DNA of 64,000 bases from Shumkonia mesophila (GTDB lineage: Bacteria > Pseudomonadota > Alphaproteobacteria > Rhodospirillales > Shumkoniaceae): contig NZ_JAOTID010000002.1 of assembly GCF_026163695.1 (NCBI RefSeq), positions 275,511-339,510 of the forward strand, read 5' to 3'. Below, in pieces: positions 26,600-35,749 of this stretch. Under the pieces are notes generated by a model that searched no databases, was not told the DNA's origin, and saw only the letters and a list, made by a program, of their open reading frames with translations. Every line of letters begins with the position of its first letter. Position 1 is the first letter of the stretch. The translations under genes and the position numbers were made by a program.

Positions 26600-27733
26600 T
26601 TACCCGCGCGTGGCCTTGTCGATCGTCAGGACGGCGTTGAGGATGACACTCTTGCGGTCGAGGTTGGCCCCGTCCGTCCGCGCCAGCAGGGTGGTGATCT
26701 TTTCCCACACCTCCAGCCAACGTTCAAGGCCGCCCGCGGCCAACAGGCGTGCCGTCAGGGCCGATTCGGCGTCGTTTTGCGTCCCGCCGCCCGCGCCCGC
26801 GGTGGCGCCGGAGCGGATCAGGCGCCCCAGCCAGTTCCGCAGCAGTTCGGTGACGGTGCGGAACGCGCTGTCGGCGGTCGGCCGGCTCAGGCGGTCGGCG
26901 AACTCGTGCAGCGCCGGGATGTCGAGGGTGGGAAGCGTGGAAAGCAGTGCGATGAGGTCGCGATAAAGGGCCAGCCCCCCCTCCCCGGCGAGTGTCAGGG
27001 CGCGTCCCACGCTGCCCTCGGCGAGGCGGGCCAGCGCCAGCGCGTCGACGGGGGCCATGCCGGGATCGAAGTGGGTCAACAGGCCGGCCACGGCATCCTC
27101 GCAAAGCGGGTTGAGGACCAGCCGGCGGCAGCGCGAACGGACGGTCGGCAGCAGGCGGCCGGGATTGTGGCAGACCAGCAGCAGCACCGAGCGCGGCGGC
27201 GGCTCCTCCAGGACCTTGAGGACGGCGTTCATGGCGTTGGGGTTCATTTCGTCGGCGGCGTCGACGATGACCACCCGCCAGCCGCCTTCGGCCGGCGTCA
27301 TGGCCAGGAAGCCGCCGATGCGCCGGACGTCGGCGACGACGATCTCGGTGCGGAGCTTCTGGCGGCTGTCGTCGGTGAAGCCGCGTTCGACGACCATCAG
27401 ATCGGCGTGGCCGCCTGCGGCGATGCGCCGGAACAGCGGGCTGTCGGGATCGACGTAGAGGCTATCGGGATCGGCCGCCGGCAAGCTTCCGAACAGGCCG
27501 CCGGAGGCCGGACCGCCCTGCCCCAGCAGAAAGCGGGCGAAGCGATAGGCCAGGGTGGCCTTGCCGATGCCGCGCGGGCCCGAGATCAGCCAGGCGTGCG
27601 ACAGGCGTTCCGAGCGGAAGGCGTCGAGAAGCGCCCGCTCCGCCGCCTCGTGGCCGACAAGATTGGGGTTCTGCCGCGGCGGCAGAATGCCGGCCGGCCC
27701 ATCGGGGGCGTCGGCTTTATCGACGCCGGTCAC
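26600..27733 (-). CDS. holB: DNA polymerase III delta' subunit
   Basis: 377 aa clamp-loader subunit. The AAA+ N-terminus has Walker A GPRGIGKAT, where the final position differs from the usual GKS/T(T/S). The Walker B-like segment VVIVDAADEMN and sensor motif SVLLLVCHNPGRLLPT(V)RSRCR are clear, and a helical collar domain follows. It works with DnaX and HolA to load the beta clamp. Its start overlaps the tmk stop (ATGA at 27730-27733), the standard tmk-holB arrangement. Confidence 0.93.
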   Translation of the reverse strand: MTGVDKADAPDGPAGILPPRQNPNLVGHEAAERALLDAFRSERLSHAWLISGPRGIGKATLAYRFARFLLGQGGPASGGLFGSLPAADPDSLYVDPDSPLFRRIAAGGHADLMVVERGFTDDSRQKLRTEIVVADVRRIGGFLAMTPAEGGWRVVIVDAADEMNPNAMNAVLKVLEEPPPRSVLLLVCHNPGRLLPTVRSRCRRLVLNPLCEDAVAGLLTHFDPGMAPVDALALARLAEGSVGRALTLAGEGGLALYRDLIALLSTLPTLDIPALHEFADRLSRPTADSAFRTVTELLRNWLGRLIRSGATAGAGGGTQNDAESALTARLLAAGGLERWLEVWEKITTLLARTDGANLDRKSVILNAVLTIDKATRG

Positions 27734-28371
27734 GGGACGGCCACGCCGAGGCGGTCGTGCACGGCGCCGAGGATCGTCGCCTGGACCTGTTCGATGGTGC
27801 CGGTGGCGTCGATCACGACGCAGCGCCGGGGTTCGAGCCGGGCGATGTCGAGGAATCCCTTGCGAAGGCGATCGTGAAACTTCCTGTCCATGCGCTCGTA
27901 GCGGTCCTCGCCGCCGCGCGAGGCGGCGCGGCTCAGGCCGTCGGCGACCGGGATGTCGAGGATGAGGGTGAGATCGGGCGCCAGGTCGCCGACCACCGCC
28001 GCATGGAGGGCCGAGATCACCTTGCGGCCCACCCCGTGGCCGTATCCCTGATAGGCCATGGTGGAGTCGGCGAAACGATCACAGACGACCCACCGGCCGC
28101 CGGCCAGCGCCGGCAGGATGGTATGGCGCAAATGCTCGCGGCGGGCCGCGTAATGAAGCAGGGCCTCGCTCAAGGGGTCCCAGCGCCCGGTCTCGCCGTT
28201 GACCAGCAGGGCGCGGATCTGCTCGGCGCCGGGGGCGCCTCCGGGTTCCCGCGTGACCATGACCTCGATGCCCCGCGCCGCCAGGGCGCGGACCAGCAGT
28301 TGGACCTGGGTCGACTTGCCGCTGCCCTCGCCGCCTTCAAAGGTAATGAAAACGCCGCGCGTCATAGGCAT
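27730..28371 (-). CDS. tmk: Thymidylate kinase
   Basis: 213 aa. Phosphorylates dTMP to dTDP. P-loop FEGGEGSGKST at the N-terminus, the dTMP-site DR(F/Y) motif in CDRFADSTMAYQGYG, and the LID region with Arg residues around SRGGEDRYERMD. Length is standard. It is followed by holB with an ATGA overlap and preceded by the D,D-carboxypeptidase gene about 20 bases upstream. Confidence 0.97.
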   Translation of the reverse strand: MPMTRGVFITFEGGEGSGKSTQVQLLVRALAARGIEVMVTREPGGAPGAEQIRALLVNGETGRWDPLSEALLHYAARREHLRHTILPALAGGRWVVCDRFADSTMAYQGYGHGVGRKVISALHAAVVGDLAPDLTLILDIPVADGLSRAASRGGEDRYERMDRKFHDRLRKGFLDIARLEPRRCVVIDATGTIEQVQATILGAVHDRLGVAVP

Positions 28372-28392
28372 TTCTCCCGCACGGCTTGCCGC

Positions 28393-29580
28393 TCAACCGG
28401 TGTTGCCCCACAGGAGATACTTCAGGGCGGCGCCGAGGCGGCCGAAAATTCCCAGCCGCTGGACGTCGGTGCCGGCCACCAGCGGAACCTCGATGGGATC
28501 GACGCCGGGGGCGGTGATGACCAGCTTGGCCAGCCTGTCTCCTTTGGTGATGGGGGCCGGCAGCGGGCTTTCGAAGGTCGCCGCCACCTTCATCTCGCCG
28601 CGGGCCTTGCGCGGCAGTGTGACGACCAAGTCTTTGCCGATGCGCAACGGCACGCTGCGCTCCTGACCGAGCCAGACGTCGGCGTCCGCCACGGTGTCGC
28701 CGGCGGCATACAGCTTGTAGTTCTCGAACTCGCGGAAGCCCCATTCCAGTAGCCGTTCGGATTCGTGCGAGCGCACCTTCATGCTGGGCAGTCCGTTGAC
28801 CACCAGGACAAGCCGCCGGTCGCCCCGCTTGGCCGACGCGGTCAGGCCGTAGCCGGAGGCTTCGGTGTGCCCGGTCTTGAGGCCGTCGACGCCGGTGTCA
28901 CGATAGAGCAAGGGGTTGCGATTGCCCTGCCGGATGCCGTTGTAGGTGAACTGCTTTTCCGCGTAGTAGCGGTAATACTCGGGGAACTCCTGGATGGTCT
29001 CGATGGCGAGAAGCGCCAGATCGCGCGCCGTCGTCATGTGCTCGGGGTCCGGCAGGCCGGTGGCGTTGCGGAAGGTGCTGTGGATGAGCCCCAGTTTGTG
29101 GGCCCGGTCCGTCATCGCCTGGGCGAAGGTTTCCTCGCTGCTGGCCAGCCCTTCGGCGACGACAATGCTGGCGTCGTTGCCGGACTGGATGACGATGCCG
29201 CGGATAAGGTCCTCGACGCGGACGCGCTCGCCAGGCGAGAGGAACATGGTCGACCCGCCGCTCTTGGCGCCGCCGTCCCGCCAGGCGCGCTCGCTGACGC
29301 TGAAGGTGTCGTCAAGGGAGATCGACCCCTCCTTGAGGCGCTCGAAGAGCATATGGACGGTCATCATCTTGCTCATCGAGGCCGGCGGCATCGGTTGATC
29401 GCCGTTCTTCTCGAACAGGACGGCCCCCGTGGCCGCGTCCATGAGGAAGGCTTCGCGGGCGATGGTCTCGAGGGTTGCGCCATGGGCCGACTGCATTGCC
29501 ATGAGAAGGGCGGCAAGCGCGATTCCCAGGGGGCCGGCGGCGTGGCGGGAGAGGTCCTGCTTCCTCACAACACAAGGCAT
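28393..29580 (-). CDS. D-alanyl-D-alanine carboxypeptidase (penicillin-binding protein 5/6 family)
   Basis: 395 aa periplasmic class C low-mass PBP. All three active-site motifs are present: SxxK in ASMSKMM, SxN in QSGNDAS, and KTG in GLKTGHTEA. After the peptidase domain comes the beta-rich PBP5 C-terminal domain, then a possible amphipathic membrane anchor near the end (RLGAALKYLLWG). It trims the terminal D-Ala of pentapeptide stems. ATG 29580 was chosen because it starts a good signal peptide (Lys/Arg, hydrophobic core, cut near SAHGA); an ATG ten codons upstream adds an acidic leader. Confidence 0.93.
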   Translation of the reverse strand: MPCVVRKQDLSRHAAGPLGIALAALLMAMQSAHGATLETIAREAFLMDAATGAVLFEKNGDQPMPPASMSKMMTVHMLFERLKEGSISLDDTFSVSERAWRDGGAKSGGSTMFLSPGERVRVEDLIRGIVIQSGNDASIVVAEGLASSEETFAQAMTDRAHKLGLIHSTFRNATGLPDPEHMTTARDLALLAIETIQEFPEYYRYYAEKQFTYNGIRQGNRNPLLYRDTGVDGLKTGHTEASGYGLTASAKRGDRRLVLVVNGLPSMKVRSHESERLLEWGFREFENYKLYAAGDTVADADVWLGQERSVPLRIGKDLVVTLPRKARGEMKVAATFESPLPAPITKGDRLAKLVITAPGVDPIEVPLVAGTDVQRLGIFGRLGAALKYLLWGNTG

Positions 29581-29694
29581 GACAGTCGATTCCGTCTCTA
29601 GTGAAATCATGATCCCCGTTCGAGGGTCGGAAGTGCTCCGCGCGGTACCCGCCATCCTAACGCCGGGGGTCTTGCCCGTGACGGCTGCGGCTGA

Positions 29695-30702
29695 CTACTG
29701 CACGACGACGATTCGTGCGTCGTTGTACCCCGCCCGCATGACCTGTTCCAGTGCCGTATCGGCCTCTTCCACGCTGGCAAGCGGACCGACGCGCACCCGG
29801 TAGACGTCGCGGTTGTTGACCAAGGCCGAGGCGATGCCGACGTTGCCGACATTGGTCAGCCGGGCCGCCGCCCGGTTGGCATTATCGTAAACGGAATAGG
29901 CCCCGGCCTGAATGAAAATCTGGGTCGGCGCGACGGCGACGGTGGCGACGGCGTCGACAACGGGATTGGCCAGAGCCCCGGTGTCGAGCGGCGTGTCGTC
30001 GCGGGGCGGCGCCGGCTGCGCCGACGGCAGCTTTGGTGCCGGCCGCCCCGCCGCCACCTTGGCGCCGGGCGGCGGCGGCAGCGATTCGCTGTTGACCGAC
30101 GGTTTCGGAATGCGGTCGACCGCCAAGGGGCTGTCCGCGGAGGCGACCTGGACGGTGCCACGCTGCATCTGGGTGGCGATGGCGCGGCTTTCGTCGGCCA
30201 GGATGCTGACGTTGACGCGGGCCGTGCCCTTGCCGTCGAAGCCCAGAAGCTGGGCGCTGCGCCGGGACACGTCGATGATCCGCCCGCGGGCGAACGGTCC
30301 GCGGTCGTTGACCCTGAGGATGACGCTGCGGCCGTTTTCCAGGTTGGTGACGCGCACGAAGCTGGGCAGCGGCAGCGTGCGGTGGGCGGCCGACAGCGCA
30401 TTCATGTCGTATTTTTCACCGTTGGCGGTCGACTTGCCGTGAAAATCCGATCCGTACCACGAGGCGATGCCGGTTTCCTCGTAGTTGTAGTCGACGGCGG
30501 GATAATACCAGGTCCCTGCGATCTGGTAGGGATTGCCGACCTTATAGAGACCTGGGCCCGCCGCAGCCTCCTCCTGGCTGACGCCGATCCGTTTGGCGGT
30601 ATGGGCGATGAATTCGGTTTCGGCGCAGGAGGGCAGAAACGCCCCCCCGGCGACGACCATGATCAGCCGCCACGCCAGCGGTAAATTGCGAACCTTTTTC
30701 AT
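29695..30702 (-). CDS. rlpA: RlpA-like septal-ring lytic transglycosylase with SPOR domain
   Basis: 335 aa lipoprotein: signal peptide with lipobox LPSC, then a double-psi beta-barrel (GIASWYGSDFHGKSTANGE ... ILRVNDRGPF), a Pro/Ala-rich linker and a C-terminal SPOR domain (about 260-335; YRVRVGPL). RlpA cuts denuded glycan strands at the division septum, and SPOR targets it there. It lies between a lytic transglycosylase gene and the D,D-carboxypeptidase, forming a cell-wall cluster. Confidence 0.94.
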   Translation of the reverse strand: MKKVRNLPLAWRLIMVVAGGAFLPSCAETEFIAHTAKRIGVSQEEAAAGPGLYKVGNPYQIAGTWYYPAVDYNYEETGIASWYGSDFHGKSTANGEKYDMNALSAAHRTLPLPSFVRVTNLENGRSVILRVNDRGPFARGRIIDVSRRSAQLLGFDGKGTARVNVSILADESRAIATQMQRGTVQVASADSPLAVDRIPKPSVNSESLPPPPGAKVAAGRPAPKLPSAQPAPPRDDTPLDTGALANPVVDAVATVAVAPTQIFIQAGAYSVYDNANRAAARLTNVGNVGIASALVNNRDVYRVRVGPLASVEEADTALEQVMRAGYNDARIVVVQ

Positions 30703-30760
30703 CCCCTCGTCATCGATATCTTGTGGTTATCGTCGATAGCGGCCCTAAGATCTTGAAAAC

Positions 30761-31759
30761 TTACCCGCCTTTGATGCGGTCGGCAAGCGAGCCGACGGCG
30801 ACCGCGAAAAAAGTCGACCGGTTCCATTTCAGGATGGTTTCGAAATTGTCATAGACCAGGAAGGCTGCGCTTCCCGCGCCTTCGGTGAAGACGACGGCCG
30901 CCGTAAGGTCACGGGCCGGCAAGGTGCCGCCGTCCGCCCGGCGGACCCCAAGCTTGCTCCATTCGCCAAGGCTCTTGCGGATCTTGAGGCTGGCCAGCGC
31001 TGGGTCGAAGCCGTCCGGAAGCTGTACGGGGCGGCCCCATGTCTGATCGTTTTTCCAGCCGGACCGCGTCAGATAGTTGGCGGCCGAGGCGAAGACGTCG
31101 GCCTTGTTGTCCCAAAGGTCCTTGCGGCCGTCGCCGTCGTGATCGACGGCGAAGTTGAGGAACGACGACGGCATGAACTGGCACTGGCCCATGGCGCCGG
31201 CCCAGGACCCCATCATGTCGACGGGCTTGACGTGGCCCTGATCGAGAATCTTCAGGGCGTTGACCAATTCGGTCCGGAAATAGCTGCTTCGCCGGCCGTC
31301 ATAAGCGAGGGTGGCCAGCGCGGGAACGACCTGAAAGCCGCCCTTTACCCGCCCGAAGTCGGTTTCGACGCCCCAGAAGGCCACCAGGAAGCGCGGCTCG
31401 ATACCGTACTTGCGGCCGACCTCATCGAGCAGGGCGCGGTTTTCGGCCAGCATGCGGCGGCCCTTTTCGACGCGCGTCACCGGCACCACCCGCTCCATAT
31501 ACTGCTGGAAGGTCAGGGTGAATTCGGGTTGCCGGCGGTCCAATTCGATGACCCGGGGAATCGGCTGCACGCCCTCGAAGGCGGCGTCGAGTGTCACCTG
31601 GCGGATGCCTTGTCCCAAGGCGTCGCGGCGGAAATCGTCCAGCCATTGCGAAAACGGCTGGGACTCCGCGCGAACTTCCCCTCCTCCGATGGCGATGACG
31701 ACAACACTGATTGCCGCGGCAAGACCCATGGTCATGCCGCGGCGAGCGACCCGCACCAT
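30761..31759 (-). CDS. Lytic murein transglycosylase (MltB family)
   Basis: 332 aa. A signal peptide (MVRVARRGMTMGL..., cleavage near VRAES) is followed by the MltB catalytic domain. The catalytic Glu lies in AFWGVETDFGR, with later family motifs GAMGQCQFMPSSFL and DGDGRKDLWDN. No lipobox, so a soluble periplasmic member. The start at 31759 was chosen for a GGAAGGA site nine bases upstream; a start three codons earlier would overlap that site. Generates 1,6-anhydro-muropeptides. Confidence 0.93.
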   Translation of the reverse strand: MVRVARRGMTMGLAAAISVVVIAIGGGEVRAESQPFSQWLDDFRRDALGQGIRQVTLDAAFEGVQPIPRVIELDRRQPEFTLTFQQYMERVVPVTRVEKGRRMLAENRALLDEVGRKYGIEPRFLVAFWGVETDFGRVKGGFQVVPALATLAYDGRRSSYFRTELVNALKILDQGHVKPVDMMGSWAGAMGQCQFMPSSFLNFAVDHDGDGRKDLWDNKADVFASAANYLTRSGWKNDQTWGRPVQLPDGFDPALASLKIRKSLGEWSKLGVRRADGGTLPARDLTAAVVFTEGAGSAAFLVYDNFETILKWNRSTFFAVAVGSLADRIKGG

Positions 31760-31826
31760 ACTCTCCATTCCTTCCAGCCAGAGAGATTCCGTCACGCTTT
31801 TCTATAAGGAGTTAAGCCTTAATGAT

Positions 31827-32627
31827 TTATGAACTCGCGGGGCCTGGGAAAAGAGAATCCGTTTTTCCCGTCAGTCGGTAAAAGACCAGGCCCAGCCACT
31901 CGTGGGCGGCCGCGTTGAGGGACATGAGCCGGCTCGCCGGGTTGAGCGAAAAGTCGGACAGGAAGGATCTGCCGGTCTTGTAGTCGACCGGATAAGGCAG
32001 GATCGTCCAGCCCGCCTTGCGGAAACAGCCGACGGCGCGCGGCATGTGAAACGCCGACGTCACCATGATCCAGGTTTCCCCTGGCCGGGGCCGGGCCAAG
32101 GGGAACGACAGGACGGCGTTTTCATAGGTATTGCGCGACTGGTTCTCGTAGACGATGCGCCGGCCGTCCAGGCCGATCTGTTCCCAGAGCGGCGCGATGA
32201 TGTCGGCCTCCTTGATGTCCTGGCGGGTGAGCGAGCCGGTGCCGCCGCTAAAGATCAGGCGGGCCTCCGGATATCGCCGGGCCAGAGCGGCGAACTCGGT
32301 CAGCCGGTCGGCATGGTCGCCAAGCGCGACCTGCCCGCGTTCGACGGTCATCCACGGGTTGACCGCGCCGCCCAGCACCACGATGCCGTCGACCTTGGGC
32401 GGCAACGGGGAGACCATCGGAAAGCGGTCTTCCAACTGCTGGATCATCCACGAACCGAGCGGCAGCGCCGTGATCGTCATGAACAGGAGGACGGCCAGCG
32501 TCGCCAGGCCCCGGCCGAGGCGCCGCCAACGGGTCCACAGCAACAGCACGCCCGCCGCCAGCAGGAGGAACAGCACGTTGGCGGGGGCCGCGAACCACCA
32601 CAGGATCTTGGAGAGGCTGAAGAACAT
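31827..32627 (-). CDS. YdcF/ElyC-family membrane protein (DUF218)
   Basis: 266 aa with two N-terminal membrane helices (about 5-30 and 38-60), then a DUF218 Rossmann-like domain: GIVVLGGAVNP, IFSGGTG, ENQSRNTYENA and TSAFHMPRAV are the hallmark motifs. The family includes ElyC and SanA, linked to envelope and peptidoglycan or enterobacterial-common-antigen precursor homeostasis. Its place next to the cell-wall hydrolase cluster fits an envelope role. Precise activity unknown. Confidence 0.88.
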   Translation of the reverse strand: MFFSLSKILWWFAAPANVLFLLLAAGVLLLWTRWRRLGRGLATLAVLLFMTITALPLGSWMIQQLEDRFPMVSPLPPKVDGIVVLGGAVNPWMTVERGQVALGDHADRLTEFAALARRYPEARLIFSGGTGSLTRQDIKEADIIAPLWEQIGLDGRRIVYENQSRNTYENAVLSFPLARPRPGETWIMVTSAFHMPRAVGCFRKAGWTILPYPVDYKTGRSFLSDFSLNPASRLMSLNAAAHEWLGLVFYRLTGKTDSLFPGPASS

Positions 32628-32702
32628 GGAAGGTGTGTAGCCCGGCGGGCGGGCCGACGCAACGCCGCCCGCCCGCCGCGCGATGAGGTCACTACCGCTT
32701 GG

Positions 32703-34181
32703 CTACTTGCCGTAGTGTTCGGCGACGGTCGCCGCGGCGCCCTTGGCGTAGAGCGAGGAGAGCCAATTCGTCACCGCTTCGACGAACGGCCGGGCCGCGA
32801 TGAGGTCCTTGCCGAAGATCTCGGATACCCCCAGGTAGCCCGCGACCAGGGCCTCGGGGTTCCTGCCGGCCTTTTCGCCGATGGCCTTGAGGCGCGCCGC
32901 CATGGGATCGGAAACGGTGAAGGCCTGCCCCCTCTCATCGATGCCGGTGACGTAGCGCATCCACGCCGCGACCGCCAGCGCCAGGTGCTTAACCGAGCCG
33001 CCAGCCGCCAGGCGCCCGCGCACCGTGCCGCAGAAACGCTGCGGCAGCTTCTGTGAGCCATCCATGGCGATCTGGGTGGTGCGGTGCTTGATGGCGGGAT
33101 TGACGAACCGCTCCACCAGGCTGTCCTTGTAGGCGCCGACGTCGACGCCGGCCGGCATGTGCAGCGTCGGCGTCACGTCCTCGTCCATCAAGCGGCGCAT
33201 GAAGCGCACGAAGGCGGGGTCGGCCATGCATTCGGCGATGGTCTGATAGCCGGCGAGCGCGCCCAGATAGGACAGCGCCGAATGGCTGCCGTTGAGCAGC
33301 CGGAGCTTCATGAACTCGAACGGCTCGACGTCCTTGACCATCTCGGCCCCGGCGGTTTCCCAGGCCGGCCGGCCGGTCGGGAAGTTGTCCTCGATGACCC
33401 ACTGTGTGAAGGGCTCGCAGACGATCGGCCAGGCGTCGTGGACGCCGAGCGCCGCTTCGACCCTGGCAATGTCGTCGGGCGTGGTGGAGGGCGTGATGCG
33501 ATCGACCATGGTGCAGGGGAAGGCGACGTTGGCCTCGACCCACTTGCCGAGATCGGCGTCTATGGCGGCGGCGAACGTCGTGACCACGCGCTTGGCGATG
33601 ATGCCGTTCGAGAACAGGTTGTCGCACGACATCACGGTGAACGGCGCCGTGCCGGCGGCCCGCCGGCGCCTGAGCGCCTCGACCAGGTAGCCGACGATGG
33701 TGGTCGGCCGGCCGGGTGTCTGGAGGTCGGCCTTGATGCCGGGATGGGCCATGTTGAGATTGCCGCTCGCCGGATCGTGGCAATAGCCCTTTTCGGTGAC
33801 GGTGATCGAAACGATGCGCACCGCCGGATCGCACATGCGCTTGAGCAGCGCCTCGGGGTCCTCGGGACCGACCATGATCTCGGCGATCGAGCCGATGATG
33901 CGGGTCTTCATGCCGTCGCCGCTCAGGGCGGAGACCGAATAGAGGGTATCCTGCGGGACCAGGCGGTCGCGCACGTCCGGCCCCAGCAGGTCGACGCTAC
34001 AATAGCCCCACTCGGTGGCGCCCTTGGCCAGCACGTCGTCGGTGAAGACGGCCTGGTGGGCGCGATGGAAGGCGCCGATGCCCAGATGCACGATGCCCAC
34101 CTTGACGGCCTTGCGGTCGTAAGCGGGAACGGCCACCCCGGCGGGCAGCGAGGCGAGGACGTCCGTGTTCAGTCGCTTCAT
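32703..34181 (-). CDS. Mannitol dehydrogenase family oxidoreductase (fructuronate reductase-like)
   Basis: 492 aa long-chain polyol dehydrogenase. The N-terminal nucleotide-binding domain has HLGIGAFHRAHQA, and the catalytic Lys-centred motif is EPFEFMKLRLLNGSHSALSYLG. The family interconverts fructuronate/mannonate, tagaturonate/altronate, mannitol/fructose or arabinitol/xylulose with NAD(H). A LarA-like epimerase and an aldo/keto reductase directly upstream on the same strand favour a sugar-acid role, so fructuronate reductase (UxuB-like) is the best guess. The start has GGGGAAGAA nearby. Confidence 0.87.
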   Translation of the reverse strand: MKRLNTDVLASLPAGVAVPAYDRKAVKVGIVHLGIGAFHRAHQAVFTDDVLAKGATEWGYCSVDLLGPDVRDRLVPQDTLYSVSALSGDGMKTRIIGSIAEIMVGPEDPEALLKRMCDPAVRIVSITVTEKGYCHDPASGNLNMAHPGIKADLQTPGRPTTIVGYLVEALRRRRAAGTAPFTVMSCDNLFSNGIIAKRVVTTFAAAIDADLGKWVEANVAFPCTMVDRITPSTTPDDIARVEAALGVHDAWPIVCEPFTQWVIEDNFPTGRPAWETAGAEMVKDVEPFEFMKLRLLNGSHSALSYLGALAGYQTIAECMADPAFVRFMRRLMDEDVTPTLHMPAGVDVGAYKDSLVERFVNPAIKHRTTQIAMDGSQKLPQRFCGTVRGRLAAGGSVKHLALAVAAWMRYVTGIDERGQAFTVSDPMAARLKAIGEKAGRNPEALVAGYLGVSEIFGKDLIAARPFVEAVTNWLSSLYAKGAAATVAEHYGK

Positions 34182-34242
34182 TCTTTCTTCCCCTGTCGAT
34201 GATGCGGGCTGGCGGCGGCGGCCGAAGGGGCCGCCCGGCGCC

Positions 34243-35532
34243 CTACCCTTTCTGGAACAATTCCTTGCGCGCCCACAGGCCGAGCGCCGGATTGCCGATG
34301 TAGAACACCTTCTCGCCGTCGATCACGTTGAAGCCGTTCTTCAGCTTGGCCGGATCGTACTTGGCGGCAGTCTCGTCATAGGACGCCCACTGAAAGCCGA
34401 CGCCCTCGACCTCGGCCTTGGTGAGGTTTTCCGGCCGCGTGCAATAGGTGATGCGGAACCGCCCCTCCGAGGAGCCGTGAATGAGATGCGCCGCCGCCGA
34501 CAGATTGCCGCCGAGGTCGGCGTGGTCCTTGACCGCCTTCAATGTGGCCGGGGTGCCGAAATAGCCGTACTTGCGGATCAGGGCGTCGATGCCCTTGTCC
34601 TCGCCGAATTCGCGCACCGCCGGCGCCAGGACGATGAGGTCGCCGTCGTCGGCGATCGCCATGCGGGTGCGATAGACCGCCTTGTTGCCCAGCCACGTGC
34701 TCTTGAACTCGCCGGGTTCCAGATAGACCACCACCTTCTTCAGCGGCTCATCGAGCAGGTTGAGGTTGACCTGCCGGCTTAGTTCGCAGGCCTGCCGGTA
34801 GGCCTCCTCGCGGCCGATATAGAGGCCGCGCAGCGCCAGTTCGTCGCCGTCGCGGCCGATCACCGTCATGATGAACTGGATCGGCAGGTGGCCCAGGAAC
34901 GTCTCGAAGGCGTGGTTGAGCAGCTGGCGGACGGGGGTGTCGGTGCGCCCCATCAGCTTTTCCATGTCGACCACGGCGCCCAGGAAGTGGCTGCGGTTGA
35001 TGATGTCCTTGCCGCCGACGCCGATGCAGACGTTCTTGGTATAGTTGGCCATGCCGACCACCTCGTGCGGCACGATCTGGCCTATGGAAAGGATAAGGTC
35101 GTAGCCGCCGTCGGTCACCGCGGTGTCGATCTCGACGTCGACGGCATAGTCAAGCTGGTCCCCCGACAGTTCGCGGATGAACTCGGCCGGCAGCGTGCCG
35201 ACCTTCTTGACGCCGTTCCGCCAGTCATGGACCAGGAAGTCTTCGAGCGGAATGTCGGGCCCGAACATGCTGCGGATCTGGGGTTCCGTCATCGGCGTGT
35301 GGGTGCCCAGCGCCGGCATCACGTGGACGGCTTCGGCGCGGCCCTTGAGATAGGCGTGCAGATAGGCGGTGATCGAGCCGGCTTCCGAATAGAAACGCGT
35401 GATGTCGGGCGGCAGCAGCAGGACGCGCTTCGGCACGTAACCCAGCTTGTCGATGAAGGCGCGAAGATGCGCCTCCTTCTCGGTCCTGGAAATGACGCGA
35501 TCGGGAGCGCCGTCGGAAATCAATACCGCCAC
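34243..35532 (-). CDS. LarA-family nickel-pincer-nucleotide racemase/epimerase
   Basis: 429 aa, the length of LarA. N-terminal DUF2088 domain with GTHTPM, where the family has a His used in catalysis; the rest is the LarA C-terminal domain. GTG 35532 gives a compact N-terminus and has AAGGAGA at the right distance; the longer reading adds an unrelated leader. Family members racemise lactate or epimerise malate or sugar acids such as mannonate, using a Ni-containing NPN cofactor made by LarB/C/E, none of which is in the window. The sugar-dehydrogenase neighbour suggests epimerisation of a sugar acid. Confidence 0.82.
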   Translation of the reverse strand: MAVLISDGAPDRVISRTEKEAHLRAFIDKLGYVPKRVLLLPPDITRFYSEAGSITAYLHAYLKGRAEAVHVMPALGTHTPMTEPQIRSMFGPDIPLEDFLVHDWRNGVKKVGTLPAEFIRELSGDQLDYAVDVEIDTAVTDGGYDLILSIGQIVPHEVVGMANYTKNVCIGVGGKDIINRSHFLGAVVDMEKLMGRTDTPVRQLLNHAFETFLGHLPIQFIMTVIGRDGDELALRGLYIGREEAYRQACELSRQVNLNLLDEPLKKVVVYLEPGEFKSTWLGNKAVYRTRMAIADDGDLIVLAPAVREFGEDKGIDALIRKYGYFGTPATLKAVKDHADLGGNLSAAAHLIHGSSEGRFRITYCTRPENLTKAEVEGVGFQWASYDETAAKYDPAKLKNGFNVIDGEKVFYIGNPALGLWARKELFQKG

Positions 35533-35749
35533 GATCCAGTCTCCTTGTCTTTCATGTCGAGCGACCGCTTCTCCCCGCGTTTCCGGCCCGCTTTTGGGGT
35601 CCTGGCCACCACCGTTTCCGGCTTTGGTCCGGAAGAATCGTCGCAAACGGCGGCGCAAGTCAAGGCGTTTGGCCCGGTGGTTGGGCCAATTTTGCCGCCC
35701 CACCGGCGCCGATGCAAGGGCGCTGAAATAATTCTACAAAATCAATATA